DNA of 64,000 bases from Flavobacterium album (GCF_003096035.1 NZ_CP029186.1:881001-945000); one strand, 5' to 3'. Positions 51,636 to 61,129 are shown, counted from the stretch's first letter. A program made the numbers and translations. The notes: generated by a model not told the origin, from the sequence alone.

Positions 51636-52361
51636 ATGAAAAAAACAGCATTAATCACCGGGGCTAATAAAAGCATCGGTTTTGAGACGGCAAAGCAATT
51701 GCTTCAGCAAGGATATAAAGTATTCATCGGAAGCAGGGATGCCGGGCGCGGTGAAAAAGCCGTAAACGAACTAAAAGCAGCAGGATTTGAGGATGTTGAG
51801 GCAATTGCACTGGAAGTAACCGATGCGGTATCCATCAGCCGTGCAGCGGACTTACTTTCTTCAAAGGTTCCACACCTCGATGTTCTTATCAATAATGCAG
51901 GCATCCCGGGGACTTATCCACAAGAGGCGGGCAGCGTTTCGCAGGAAAACCTTCGCACCGTATTCGATACGAACTTTTTCGGATTGATAGAAGTGACCCA
52001 GGCATTCCTGCCCTTATTAAAACAATCGGATGCCCCGCGTATCGTAAATGTGTCAAGCGACCTTGGTTCGCTGGGCTTTAATACCGATCCCGGATCACGG
52101 CATTATGAGGTTAAGCCTGTTGCCTACAATTCTTCTAAAGCTGCGCTTAATATGTATACTGTTATACTTGCTTATGAGCTTAGGGACACCACCTTTAAAG
52201 TAAACAGCGTGAATCCCGGCTATACAGCAACTGATTTCAATAACCACACCGGTTACAAAACAGTAGAAGAGGCTGCGGCTCCTATTGTGAAGTATGCTAC
52301 CATTGGAGAGGATGGGCCAACGGGTAAATTCTTTAGTGATTATGGTGATACGCCGTGGTAA
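51636..52361 (+). CDS. SDR family oxidoreductase
   Basis: A 241-aa short-chain dehydrogenase (ATG 51636, MKKTALITGANKSIGFETAK). Motifs are TGANKSIG (cofactor loop), VLINNAGIPGTYP (NNAG, ~84-96), IVNVSSDLGSLGF (catalytic Ser, ~134-146) and YNSSKAALNMY (YxxxK, ~166-176). The pattern is like carbonyl reductase-type SDRs in bacteria. The in-frame extension to TTG 51600 is not needed. The identical palindrome shared with the upstream Crp-family gene makes this a likely target of that regulator. Confidence 0.92.
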   Translation: MKKTALITGANKSIGFETAKQLLQQGYKVFIGSRDAGRGEKAVNELKAAGFEDVEAIALEVTDAVSISRAADLLSSKVPHLDVLINNAGIPGTYPQEAGSVSQENLRTVFDTNFFGLIEVTQAFLPLLKQSDAPRIVNVSSDLGSLGFNTDPGSRHYEVKPVAYNSSKAALNMYTVILAYELRDTTFKVNSVNPGYTATDFNNHTGYKTVEEAAAPIVKYATIGEDGPTGKFFSDYGDTPW

Positions 52362-52375
52362 TTTACGATTTGCGA

Positions 52376-52480
52376 TGAAGAGATTTCTCCCTGCGGTCGA
52401 AATGGAATAACGAAAATTTTAATTGGAAATGATGTTCCATTTCGAACGCAGCGCAGCGGAGAGAGAAATCTCATATAATA
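52376..52480. repeat. GAGATTTCTC / CGAAATGGAA inverted repeat
   Basis: GAAGAGATTTCTCCCTGCGG and TCGAAATGGAATAACG are mirrored by TTCCATTTCGAACGCAGCGC and GGAGAGAGAAATCTC. Related to 27086-27183. A further single CGTCGAAATGGAAGAACG piece follows near 52508. Confidence 0.8.
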
Positions 52481-52530
52481 AATATAGTAAAGAAGAGAAT
52501 TCTCATATCGTCGAAATGGAAGAACGGAAA

Positions 52531-52568
52531 TAAAAAGTCCCGCCTTAAAGCTAAGACGGGACTTTCTA
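52531..52568. terminator. Terminator between convergent genes
   Basis: AAAGTCCCGCCTTA pairs with TAAGACGGGACTTT (one mismatch) around an AAGC loop, with A/T runs on both sides. It serves the aldehyde dehydrogenase gene on the minus strand and possibly the SDR gene. Confidence 0.8.
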
Positions 52569-52587
52569 TATAAGATCAATTGTTATA

Positions 52588-54135
52588 TTACAAATCGAAA
52601 CGGATGCCTTGTGCCAATGGCAATTGCGTACCATAGTTGATGGTGTTGGTCTGCCTCCTCATGTAAGCTTTCCATGCATCGGAGCCACTCTCGCGGCCAC
52701 CGCCTGTTTCTTTTTCACCACCAAATGCACCGCCGATCTCAGCACCCGAAGTACCGATGTTCACGTTGGCAATACCACAGTCTGACCCTGCCTGAGAAAG
52801 GAACAATTCCATCTCGCGCATGTTGTTGGTGAATATCGATGAAGATAGCCCTTGCGGCACGCCATTCTGCAGTTCGATAGCCTGCTCGATGGTGCTGTAT
52901 TTCATGATGTACAGTATCGGTGCGAATGTTTCTTCCTGAACGATGTTGAAGTGGTTTTCAGCCTCGATAATGCACGGCTTCACGTAGCAGCCGCTTTCGT
53001 AGCCTTCGCCTTCCATTACGCCGCCTTCCACGATAATCTTGCCACCTTCCTGTTTTGCTTTCTCGATAGCATTCAGGTAGTCCTGCACCGACCCTTTGTC
53101 GATAAGCGGGCCTACGTGGTTGTTGCTGTCCAATGGGTTGCCTATTTTCAGCTGGCCGTAAGCATTTTTCAGTACTTCAACTGTTTTGTCGTACACACTT
53201 TCGTGGATGATCAACCTGCGTGTAGTAGTACACCTTTGTCCGGCTGTACCTACAGCGCCGAATACCGCACCTACCAATACCATAGAGATATCGGCATGCT
53301 CTGATACGATGATCGCATTGTTACCGCCTAACTCAAGGATGGTGTTACCAAAACGCTCAGCCACCGTTTTCGACACGTGGCGGCCTATCCTTGTAGAGCC
53401 TGTGAATGATACCAATGGAATACGCTTGTCGTTGTTTATAAGGTCGCCCGACTCGTTACCTACCACAAGGCAGCTAACGCCTTCCGGCACGTTGTTTCTT
53501 TCTAATACAGTCTTGATGATGTTCTGACAGGCTACGGCACAAAGAGGAGTCTTCGAGCTTGGCTTCCAGATACAAACGTCGCCGCAAACCCATGCAAGCA
53601 TCGAGTTCCAGCTCCATACCGCTACCGGGAAATTGAATGCCGAGATGATGCCTACTACACCAAAAGGGTGCCATTGCTCATACATACGGTGCATTGGCCT
53701 TTCGCTGTGCATGGTAAGTCCGTAAAGCTGGCGTGAAAGACCCACTGCAAAGTCGCAGATATCGATCATTTCCTGAACCTCGCCAAGGCCTTCCTGAAGG
53801 CTCTTGCCCATTTCGTAAGAAACAAGCTGCCCAAGAGCGTCTTTGTGCTTGCGAAGCTCATCGCCCATCTGGCGAACGATCTCCCCACGCTTAGGCGCAG
53901 GTACCAGCCTCCATGTTTTGAATGCCTCTTCGGCTTTGGCCATAGCAGCCTGGTAATCGTCGGCAGTAGATGCTTTTACTTTCGCGATAAGCGTGCCGTC
54001 TACCGGTGAATAGGATTCTATTATTTTACCGTTTGCAAAGCTGTTGCTCCCGGTTGATGTTCCTTCATTTATTTCTTTTATTCCCAGTGAAGCCAGTGCT
54101 TCCTGAATACCAAACTGGTCTGTAAGTGTTGCCAT
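52588..54135 (-). CDS. Aldehyde dehydrogenase, antiquitin (ALDH7)-like
   Basis: A 515-aa NAD(P)-dependent enzyme starting at ATG 54135 ([18 protein letters not shown]). Key segments are [20 protein letters not shown] (Asn of the active site), [31 protein letters not shown], the general-base Glu in [11 protein letters not shown], and the nucleophile Cys in [13 protein letters not shown]. The C-terminal substrate loop has [24 protein letters not shown]7-type enzymes oxidise alpha-aminoadipic semialdehyde in lysine catabolism and also act in osmoprotection. No other lysine-degradation gene is adjacent, so the pathway is inferred. Confidence 0.92.
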   Translation of the reverse strand: MATLTDQFGIQEALASLGIKEINEGTSTGSNSFANGKIIESYSPVDGTLIAKVKASTADDYQAAMAKAEEAFKTWRLVPAPKRGEIVRQMGDELRKHKDALGQLVSYEMGKSLQEGLGEVQEMIDICDFAVGLSRQLYGLTMHSERPMHRMYEQWHPFGVVGIISAFNFPVAVWSWNSMLAWVCGDVCIWKPSSKTPLCAVACQNIIKTVLERNNVPEGVSCLVVGNESGDLINNDKRIPLVSFTGSTRIGRHVSKTVAERFGNTILELGGNNAIIVSEHADISMVLVGAVFGAVGTAGQRCTTTRRLIIHESVYDKTVEVLKNAYGQLKIGNPLDSNNHVGPLIDKGSVQDYLNAIEKAKQEGGKIIVEGGVMEGEGYESGCYVKPCIIEAENHFNIVQEETFAPILYIMKYSTIEQAIELQNGVPQGLSSSIFTNNMREMELFLSQAGSDCGIANVNIGTSGAEIGGAFGGEKETGGGRESGSDAWKAYMRRQTNTINYGTQLPLAQGIRFDL

Positions 54136-54249
54136 TGTAACTTTTTTGTAGTTTAATGTTATTTTGCACAAAGATATGGTTTTTTTGTGTTTTTGATAAA
54201 TTGTACAGCATTAAGTGAATGTATTGTAATTATTATGCAATGGTGTGTG

Positions 54250-54401
54250 GGCTATACCGCAAAGATGCGCGTAGCGACGAGAAGATGCACAAAAGGTTTT
54301 TCTGCTTCACAGAATGGGGTTACTATGTGAGACGTAGCAGTGCTACGCCTCTACGCCGTATTTGGCGGCAACCCCGAACCCGCGACCCGAAACCCGGAAC
54401 T
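54250..54401. repeat. Composite repeat: CGTAGCAGTGCTACG and stop-adjacent arm
   Basis: CGCAAAGATGCGCG near 54256 recalls the 28930 element. GTGAGACGTAGCAGTGCTAC (about 54326-54345), then GGCAACCCCGAACCCG and GACCCGAAACCCGGAACTT follow. Read on the minus strand the last part is GTTCCGGGTTTCGGGTC, beginning 7 bases after the corA stop. A partner copy is at 55512-55586. Confidence 0.75.
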
Positions 54402-54407
54402 TAATTT

Positions 54408-55334
54408 TTAAAACAGCTTTTTCCTCTTGAACATGAAAACGCTGATTCCGGATATTATAAGCGAAATAAACAGGATTATCCACAGGCCATAAGGATTATT
54501 TTCCAATGCATTAGGAACGTTCATTCCGTACATACTGGCAATGAAGGTAGGAATCATCAGGATTATGGATATCGATGTCAGTTTCTTCATAATGATATTC
54601 AGGTTATTGGATATTACCGAAGCATAGGCATCCATCATCCCTGAAAGGATATTGCTGTAGATATTGGCACTATCCTGCGCCTGCTTGAGTTCAATATCAA
54701 CATCTTCAAGCAAATCCGGGTCGAAAGTGCTGTTGTAGTTTCGCAAATTCCTTATCCTGTAAAAAAGGGTATCGTTTCCCTTTAATGAAGTAATGAAATA
54801 TACAAGGCACTTTTCTAATTGCAGGAGCGCCTGGAGGTCTTCATTACGAATGGATTGCTCAAGGCTGTTCTCTGCCACCTTGATACGGTGGTTGATCTGC
54901 TTCAGGTATTTTTGGTACCATACACTCGCGGAAAGAAGCAGCTTTAGTACCAGGTCAAAATCATTAGTAATTGTCACCTGCTTGCGCTGCGTATAAGTAA
55001 TAAAATCGGTGACCATGTGGTTTTTCACAAAGCAGAGCGAGATAAATTTCCCATGGCCGAACACAAGGCCGAGCGGTGCGGTGCTGTACGGCAGCTTTTC
55101 GTCGTTGGTGTGATAGGGAATACGAAGAATTATAAGCGTCCAACCGTCCTCAGTTTCGATGCGGGGGCGCTCGTCCATATCTTCAATATCGTTATAGAAA
55201 GCCTGCGGTATCTGGAGTTCTTCAAGCAGGTAGGCGGTTTCAGAAAGTGTAGGCTCTATAGCGTTTATCCAAATGCTTTTTGAGGCATTTTCAGCAACTT
55301 CAAGCCCGTTGCCGTTTTTGTAGAATGTGATCAT
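54408..55334 (-). CDS. corA: CorA family magnesium transporter
   Basis: A 308-aa divalent-cation channel. The cytoplasmic N-terminal domain (about 1-240) contains DMDERPRIETEDGWTLIILR and the long stalk helix. Two C-terminal transmembrane helices flank the selectivity motif in IASMYGMNVPNALENNPYG (GMN, about residues 269-271), with FKRKKLF basic residues at the end. All signature features are present and the length is normal. It is a single-gene unit on the minus strand; the repeat element behind its stop may affect the 3' end of its mRNA. Confidence 0.95.
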   Translation of the reverse strand: MITFYKNGNGLEVAENASKSIWINAIEPTLSETAYLLEELQIPQAFYNDIEDMDERPRIETEDGWTLIILRIPYHTNDEKLPYSTAPLGLVFGHGKFISLCFVKNHMVTDFITYTQRKQVTITNDFDLVLKLLLSASVWYQKYLKQINHRIKVAENSLEQSIRNEDLQALLQLEKCLVYFITSLKGNDTLFYRIRNLRNYNSTFDPDLLEDVDIELKQAQDSANIYSNILSGMMDAYASVISNNLNIIMKKLTSISIILMIPTFIASMYGMNVPNALENNPYGLWIILFISLIISGISVFMFKRKKLF

Positions 55335-55511
55335 TAGAATGCAGTTCTTTTGGATAAAGAACTGCGCGGCAATTCCTTATCCGGTGATTAAATGTTCTTT
55401 ACTATCGGGATGCGAATCGTCCATAAATGAATTTTTTTGCGGTGCAAAGTTAGGAATTAAAACTGTAATTGTAATGTGTTTATGTGGAATAAGAAGTTTA
55501 GAATAAGCATC

Positions 55512-55586
55512 ATGATGCGTGAGACATAGCAGTGCTACGCCCGTACATCGTTGCGAATGGCAACCCCGAACCCTAAGCCCCGAACT
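55512..55586. repeat. Composite repeat, partner of 54250-54401
   Basis: GTGAGACATAGCAGTGCTAC, GCCCGTACATCGTTGCGAAT and GGCAACCCCGAACCCTAAGC run into the stop codon of nbaC. On the minus strand the stop TAG is itself the start of TAGTTCGGGGCTTAGGGTTC. Confidence 0.75.
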
Positions 55587-56118
55587 AAACCGTATATCGC
55601 GGGTCGGCTTCCATCACATACCCGCATTTATCGCAGGTACGCAATTCTTCAGAATTATAAAAGTGGTTAAAGTGCGGCAGGAAATCTTTTTCGATATCCT
55701 TAAGCTCAAAATATACTTCATATAGCTTATGGTTGCAGTTTTCACAGAACCATAAAAGGCCATCGGTAAAGCCCCTGCCTGCGCGGACACGTTCGATAAC
55801 CAGTCCGATAGAGCCTTCGCTGCGTACGGGGGAGTGCGGCACCTTTCCGGGATGCAGGTACATATCGCCGGCATTCAGTTCCATTTCCTTGCGCTCTCCT
55901 TCGTGCTGTACGATTACCTTAATACTGCCTTCGAGCTGGTAGAATAATTCCTCGGTTTCATTATAATGATAGTCCTTGCGGGCATTTGGCCCTGCTACGA
56001 CCATGACAATATAGTCATCCGATAGCGGATAGATATTCTTGTTGCCTACCGGCGGCTTGAGGAGGTGGCGGTTATCATCTATCCATTTATTAAGGTTGAA
56101 GGGTTTTAGCAAAGACAT
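55585..56118 (-). CDS. nbaC: 3-hydroxyanthranilate 3,4-dioxygenase
   Basis: A 177-aa cupin dioxygenase of kynurenine/tryptophan breakdown (and NAD synthesis), starting at ATG 56118 (MSLLKPFNLNKWIDDNRHLL). The longer open frame to 56190 is not needed. Iron ligands and substrate Arg are seen in GPNARKDYHYNETEELFYQL (His/Glu) and DMYLHPGKVPHSPVRSEGS (His). The rubredoxin-like C-terminal metal site has two pairs, CENCNHKLYE and CDKCGYVME. No other kynurenine-pathway gene is adjacent; the antiquitin-type dehydrogenase 1.4 kb away is not the usual partner. The stop codon is part of an intergenic repeat. Confidence 0.94.
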   Translation of the reverse strand: MSLLKPFNLNKWIDDNRHLLKPPVGNKNIYPLSDDYIVMVVAGPNARKDYHYNETEELFYQLEGSIKVIVQHEGERKEMELNAGDMYLHPGKVPHSPVRSEGSIGLVIERVRAGRGFTDGLLWFCENCNHKLYEVYFELKDIEKDFLPHFNHFYNSEELRTCDKCGYVMEADPRYTV

Positions 56119-56204
56119 AGCGTAAAGTTTTAGTGGTACTAAGGTACGGAGATAATGATTTAAAAGAATGATAAAAATCATGGAGGACAAAAATCCCTAC
56201 TATT

Positions 56205-56342
56205 TGCCACCTCACCCCCAGCCCTGCCTACCGGCAGCAGGCCCTCTCCTAAGGAGAGGAAAGCAGCTTCACTCAGGCTGAACAGTCCTCTCCCCCTACC
56301 CCTCTCCCAAGGAGAGGGGAGCGAGACGTGCCGACAGTACGT
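56205..56342. repeat. Tandem CCCTCTCC-type inverted repeats
   Basis: Two related units: CCTCACCCCCAGCCCTGCC... AGGAGAGGAAAGCAGCTTCA (about 56208-56275), then CCTCTCCCCCTACCCCTCTC and CCAAGGAGAGGGGAGCGAGA followed by CGTGCCGACAG. The second is nearly identical to 50494-50553. They fill most of the 322-base gap 56119-56440, which holds no gene. Confidence 0.85.
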
Positions 56343-56440
56343 GTCAGTCTTCTGTATAGTTGCCCACACAATCAGAACAATTAGCGAAGTAAATGAATTC
56401 CGGCAACAAAAAAGCCAGCTATTCGCTGGCCTGTTTTGTA

Positions 56441-57541
56441 TTATTTTACTTCCTGTATCAGGTAGACGTACACCGGGAAGTGGTCACTGAAACCGGGTTC
56501 CCCGTTCGAGTTTCGCAGCGGGTAGCCTTTGTACTGGCCGGAAGACTGCGTGAGGTAGGTCTTATTATATACCCCTGCTTTCCAGAAACGGAAGGAAGTG
56601 TAGTCTTTGCGGATAAGCGGCTCTGTCATGATCATCTGGTCGAAAAGGTCCCAGGCGTCACGGTAACCGATAGTTCCGATACCTTTATGAGCCATCTCTT
56701 CCATCGGGTTGAACAATCCGCCCTGCTTTACTTCGTCTTTTTTTCCTTTGGCTCCTAAAACTTTTTTAACGCTGTTGTTGTATGGACCGTCGTTAAGGTC
56801 GCCCATCGTGATCACTTTGGCATTCGGGTTGATCTTGTACAGAGAATCGATTATCTTTCTGTTAAGTGCGGCAGCGGCCTCACGGTTCGGGCTGCTCTTC
56901 TTTTCGCCTCCCGAGCGCGATGGCCAGTGGTTCACAATGAAGCTCACCTCTTCGCCATCAAGCAAACCTGTTACGAGTAACTGGTCGCGGGTAAAGATCC
57001 TTCCGGTATATTCGGCAGTTACCTTTCCATCACCGCTTTCTTTGGTAGCATCATTCTGCTCCACTTCGGCAATGTAACCGTTCCTTATAATAAGCGGTAT
57101 ATTGATATAGCTTGTCGGCTTAAAATGTTTTTTGTTGTAAAAAAGCCCAACATCAATACCCCTTTTATCGGGCGAATCGAAATGGATGATGCCGTAGTCC
57201 TTATTTACAAGAGCCGGCTGTTTCAGCAGGTCTTCAAGCACGCCACGGTTCTCTATCTCTGCAATACCTATTATAGTAGGCGATTCCGGGTTTTCTCCCG
57301 TGCCTATTTCGGCAAGGACCCTGGAAAGGTTAGCCAGTTTCTTCTTGTATTTTTTGGTGGTCCACTTTTGCCTTCCATCCCTCAGCCACTCTTCATCATT
57401 AATGGTAGGGTCGTTTATCGTATCAAACAGGTTCTCAATATTATAAAATGCAATGGTGTGCACTTTAAATTTTTTATCCTGCGCAGACGCGTTGAATACG
57501 GCCAACATTCCCAGCACCAACCAAACAAATCTTTTTATCAT
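56441..57541 (-). CDS. Exported endonuclease/exonuclease/phosphatase (EEP) family protein
   Basis: A 366-aa protein starting at ATG 57541 with a signal peptide (MIKRFVWLVLGMLAVFNASA). The EEP fold motifs are AFYNIENLFDT (Asn/Glu metal site, about residues 32-42), IIGIAEIENRG (Glu), FIVNHWPSRSGGE (His), TMGDLNDGPYN (GDxND) and GFSDHFPVYVYL (SDH). All catalytic residues for phosphodiester or phosphomonoester cleavage are present. The protein is periplasmic or surface-bound. It is divergent from a TonB receptor operon with DUF5689 and anchor-J lipoproteins, suggesting that it digests extracellular nucleic acid or phosphoesters for uptake (inference). Confidence 0.9.
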   Translation of the reverse strand: MIKRFVWLVLGMLAVFNASAQDKKFKVHTIAFYNIENLFDTINDPTINDEEWLRDGRQKWTTKKYKKKLANLSRVLAEIGTGENPESPTIIGIAEIENRGVLEDLLKQPALVNKDYGIIHFDSPDKRGIDVGLFYNKKHFKPTSYINIPLIIRNGYIAEVEQNDATKESGDGKVTAEYTGRIFTRDQLLVTGLLDGEEVSFIVNHWPSRSGGEKKSSPNREAAAALNRKIIDSLYKINPNAKVITMGDLNDGPYNNSVKKVLGAKGKKDEVKQGGLFNPMEEMAHKGIGTIGYRDAWDLFDQMIMTEPLIRKDYTSFRFWKAGVYNKTYLTQSSGQYKGYPLRNSNGEPGFSDHFPVYVYLIQEVK

Positions 57542-57617
57542 ATGTAACAAATATTAATTTTATGTCAACTTTTATAACAATTGCGATGCCAAAAGTAAAT
57601 AATATTTCTAAATGATG

Positions 57618-57625
57618 TACATTTG
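57618..57625 (+). promoter_or_regulatory. -7 element of the TonB receptor operon
   Basis: A perfect TACATTTG lies 55 bases before the ATG at 57681. No convincing -33 box is seen at the usual distance. Confidence 0.45.
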
Positions 57626-57680
57626 CGCCCGTTAAGAAATTTTTAACTTAGCAAAAAAGAGAACTAATCTAAATTTATTT

Positions 57681-60506
57681 ATGAAAAAACTAGTAATCAG
57701 TCTTTTATTTGTAATGCAGGTTTTCTGTGCCTGGGCGCAGGATACAGCGACAGTACAAGGTAAAGTAGTCGATTCTAAATCGCAGAAGCCTCTGGAAAAT
57801 GTGGTTGCCACACTGCAAAGCACAACCCAGACGGCCCTAACTAATGCAGAAGGTGTCTTTATTTTTGAAAACGCTCCCGCAGGTAGTGAAGTTATCGTGG
57901 TAAGCAGCGCGGGGTATGTTTCGCAAACATTCAGCCTTGAAATCGTTGCAGGACAGCCGCTTGACCTTGGCGTTGTATCGCTTGATGAGGACATTACCTC
58001 TGAGCAGCAGCTGAGCTTAATTACCATTACCGATAATGACCTTGGTGATGATAACAGCGGATCGGAAAATACCGCAGGCCTGTTACAGGCATCAAGGGAT
58101 ACTTACCAGCAGGCGGCCGCTTTCAACTGGGGGCAGGCACGTTTCAGGATAAGGGGACTTGATAATGAATACGGTACAACCATGATAAATGGTGTTATTA
58201 TGAACAAGCTTTATGACGGAAGGCCACAATGGAGCAACTGGGGCGGCCTTAACGATGCTACCCGTAACCAGGAATTTACTATGGGCTCTGCACCATCAGA
58301 TTATACTTTCGGAAGTATCTTAGGTACACAGGAAATAAACACCAGGGCCTCTATTTTCAGGCCGGGCGCAAGGATATCATTCTCAGGAACAAACACCAAC
58401 TACAACTGGAGGGCTATGGCCACTTATGCTTCCGGCATGAACGCTAACGGCTGGGCCTATGTGGTTTCGGGCTCAAGAAGGTGGGCTGTGGAAGGTAACT
58501 TTGAAGGTACCGATTACAGCGCAAACTCATTATTCATGAGTATCGAAAAGAAAATAAACGATGCCCACAGCATCAACTTTACCGGTATCTATGCGCAGAA
58601 CAGCAGGGGTAAAAACTCTCCGAACACAAAAGAAGTGAATGATATCGCCGGTGAAAAATACAACTCGTACTGGGGTTGGCAGGATGGTAAAAAAAGGAAC
58701 TCCCGCGACAAGGATGTTGAAGAGCCGATCCTTATGCTAAGCCACTTTTGGGAAATAAACGAAAAAAACAACCTGAACACTAACGTAGCTTACCAGTTTG
58801 GTAAAATAGGAAACAGCAGGCTGGATTACCAGAATGCACCAAATCCTGACCCAACATACTACAGGAACCTGCCAAGCTTCTTTACTTCTACGTATGATGA
58901 TGCAGGCAACTATGTAGGCGACCAGGAACCTTATGTTACCAATGCTGCCAATGCAAATTTCCTGAACAACAGGCAGATCGACTGGAATGCGCTTTATACT
59001 GCTAACAAAAATACTGCTAACGGCCGTAGCGCTTATGTACTATATGAAGACAGGACAGATGACAATACGCTGACTGCCAATTCAATACTTCATTCACAGT
59101 TATCGGACAACATTACGCTTAACGCGGGTGCTACGTACAAACATGTAAAATCGCATAACTTCCAGAACCTTCTGGACCTTTTGGGCGGTAAATTCTTTGA
59201 GGATTTTGACAATTTCTATACTGGTGATTTCTCACAATCGGATCTTAACCACCCGAACAGGACTGTGGGCGTGGGCGATACCTATGGCTACAACTACAAC
59301 TTGTTTGCTAATACAATCAATGCATTTACACAGTTTAAATTCTCTTACAAGAAGATAGATTTCTACCTTGGACAGGAATTCTCACGTTCCCAGTACCAAA
59401 GGGAAGGGCTTTACAGGAATGGCCTTTATGCCAACAACTCTTATGGAAAAAGCGCGAAGGCTAATTTTGAGAACTACGGCTTTAAAGGCGGCCTGACTTA
59501 CAAGATTGACGGAAGGAACATGCTTGTATTCAACGGTGTGCGCATGACTAAAGCCCCTACGTTAAGGAACACTTTCCCTAATGCAAGGCTAAATAACAAT
59601 ATTGTTGACGGATTGGGCAGCGAAACCCTGTCAAGTGTTGACGCAAGCTACGTTATCAGGACACCAAAGCTTAAAGCAAGGCTTACAGGTTTCTATACAA
59701 CAATACAAAATTCTACCGAAACATCATTCTTCTTTGGAGAAGGTATCTTTGACGGGTCAGATTCTGCCGATTCAAATGCATTCGTAGCAGAAACCGTAAC
59801 AGGTATTGACAAGAGGATGATGGGTGGTGAGCTTGGTATAGAGTACCAGGTTACATCTACCATCAAAGTTATGGGATCTGCCTCTATAGGCCAGTATACC
59901 TACACTAACAATCCTCACGTAAGCATCAATAATGATGCCCTTGCTGCACTTAGCACAAACGGCGACGGTACTGAGGTTTCTCTCAACCCGAACACTACTG
60001 TAGATTTTGGCCCTGCCTACCTTAAAAACTACAAGCTTCCGGGCACGCCACAACAGGCTTTCTCTATAGGTGCTGAATACCGCGACCCTAAATTCTGGTG
60101 GGTAGGCGCTAACGCTAACTACCTTGCAAACAATTATATGGACATTTCTGCGTTGTTAAGGACTTCTAACTTCTTTGACAATCCAGCAGCGCCGGGCACA
60201 ACTTTTGATGATGCTACAACTGCAAGGGCAAGGCAATTGCTAAAACAGGAGAAATTCGATAGCTTTACACTGATCAACCTTTCGGGAGGTAAGTCATGGA
60301 GGATAGGACAAAATACTGTGGGTATCTTTGCAAACGTAAACAACGTATTTGACGTAACTTATAAAACAGGCGGTTTCGAACAGGCACGTAATGCAAACTT
60401 CCAGCAGCTGAACCAGGATGTATCAAGCGGTACACCTTCTTTTGGACCTAAATATTTCTACGGTTACGGAAGGACTTATTTCGTTAACCTGTACATCAAC
60501 TTTTAA
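57681..60506 (+). CDS. TonB-dependent receptor with carboxypeptidase-like domain
   Basis: A 941-aa outer-membrane receptor. A signal peptide (MKKLVISLLFVMQVFCAWAQ) is followed by a CarboxypepD_reg-like beta domain (about 23-105: VQGKVVDSKSQKPLENVVAT, FIFENAPAGSEVIVVSSAGY). Then come a plug with ARFRIRGLDNEYGTTMINGV (~155-174) and a 22-strand barrel rich in Tyr/Asn, closing with GYGRTYFVNLYINF at the C-terminus. Such receptors import large or scarce substrates with TonB energy. It is the first gene of a three-gene operon with lipoproteins 11 and 12 bases apart. The substrate is inferred from the divergent EEP enzyme to be nucleic-acid or phosphate related. Confidence 0.93.
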   Translation: MKKLVISLLFVMQVFCAWAQDTATVQGKVVDSKSQKPLENVVATLQSTTQTALTNAEGVFIFENAPAGSEVIVVSSAGYVSQTFSLEIVAGQPLDLGVVSLDEDITSEQQLSLITITDNDLGDDNSGSENTAGLLQASRDTYQQAAAFNWGQARFRIRGLDNEYGTTMINGVIMNKLYDGRPQWSNWGGLNDATRNQEFTMGSAPSDYTFGSILGTQEINTRASIFRPGARISFSGTNTNYNWRAMATYASGMNANGWAYVVSGSRRWAVEGNFEGTDYSANSLFMSIEKKINDAHSINFTGIYAQNSRGKNSPNTKEVNDIAGEKYNSYWGWQDGKKRNSRDKDVEEPILMLSHFWEINEKNNLNTNVAYQFGKIGNSRLDYQNAPNPDPTYYRNLPSFFTSTYDDAGNYVGDQEPYVTNAANANFLNNRQIDWNALYTANKNTANGRSAYVLYEDRTDDNTLTANSILHSQLSDNITLNAGATYKHVKSHNFQNLLDLLGGKFFEDFDNFYTGDFSQSDLNHPNRTVGVGDTYGYNYNLFANTINAFTQFKFSYKKIDFYLGQEFSRSQYQREGLYRNGLYANNSYGKSAKANFENYGFKGGLTYKIDGRNMLVFNGVRMTKAPTLRNTFPNARLNNNIVDGLGSETLSSVDASYVIRTPKLKARLTGFYTTIQNSTETSFFFGEGIFDGSDSADSNAFVAETVTGIDKRMMGGELGIEYQVTSTIKVMGSASIGQYTYTNNPHVSINNDALAALSTNGDGTEVSLNPNTTVDFGPAYLKNYKLPGTPQQAFSIGAEYRDPKFWWVGANANYLANNYMDISALLRTSNFFDNPAAPGTTFDDATTARARQLLKQEKFDSFTLINLSGGKSWRIGQNTVGIFANVNNVFDVTYKTGGFEQARNANFQQLNQDVSSGTPSFGPKYFYGYGRTYFVNLYINF

Positions 60507-60517
60507 TTAAAGAAACT

Positions 60518-61117
60518 ATGAAAAATATAAAAATATTACTTTTCGGCACCTTTGCAGCGGTACTTGCTACAGGCTGTGTGAGCGATGACGATTTCCGTAC
60601 ACCACCGCTTAATGAAGTGATCTTTTCGCAAAACTTTAATGAAGCGGTTGACAACACACCTCTTGACATTACAGGATGGACGAACTTCGCCTCGCAGGGT
60701 ACTACAAAATGGACAGAGCAGGTATTTAGCGGTAACGGTTATGCAGAGTTCAGCAGTTTCAGCTCAGGCAATGCTGTCAATGTAGGCTGGCTTATTACCC
60801 CTGCCATCAATATTGATGGTTCTGCCAAAAAACTTACTTTTGTTGCTGCACAACACCATTTGGACTCTCCTGCAAACAAGCTTGAGGTATTGGTATCTAC
60901 CAATTTTGACGGTACCGATGTTATGGCAGCTACATGGACACCCGTAACCGCTACACTGCCAACGCAGGCTAACGACTGGTATGAGTTCGTACCTTCTGGC
61001 CAGGTTGACCTTTCTGCCTTTTCAGGCAATGTTTACATCGCTTTCAGAGTAACCGGATCAGGGACAGATACTACCCTGGACGGCGCTTACCAGATTGACA
61101 ACGTTAAACTATTTTAA
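60518..61117 (+). CDS. Choice-of-anchor J / DUF5017-like lipoprotein
   Basis: A 199-aa lipoprotein: signal MKNIKILLFGTFAAVLATGC with the lipobox Cys20, followed by Asp-rich residues (VSDDDF) that fit the surface-lipoprotein export signal of this phylum. The body is one jelly-roll domain: VIFSQNFNEAVDNTPLDITG, NVGWLITPAINIDGSAKKLT, ITFxVAAQ-like strands, and VYIAFRVTGSGTDTTLDGAY near the end with QIDNVKLF. This matches choice-of-anchor J / cleaved-adhesin-like domains. It probably sits on the cell surface beside the TonB receptor and helps bind substrate. Confidence 0.85.
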   Translation: MKNIKILLFGTFAAVLATGCVSDDDFRTPPLNEVIFSQNFNEAVDNTPLDITGWTNFASQGTTKWTEQVFSGNGYAEFSSFSSGNAVNVGWLITPAINIDGSAKKLTFVAAQHHLDSPANKLEVLVSTNFDGTDVMAATWTPVTATLPTQANDWYEFVPSGQVDLSAFSGNVYIAFRVTGSGTDTTLDGAYQIDNVKLF

Positions 61118-61129
61118 TAAAAAGAAACT

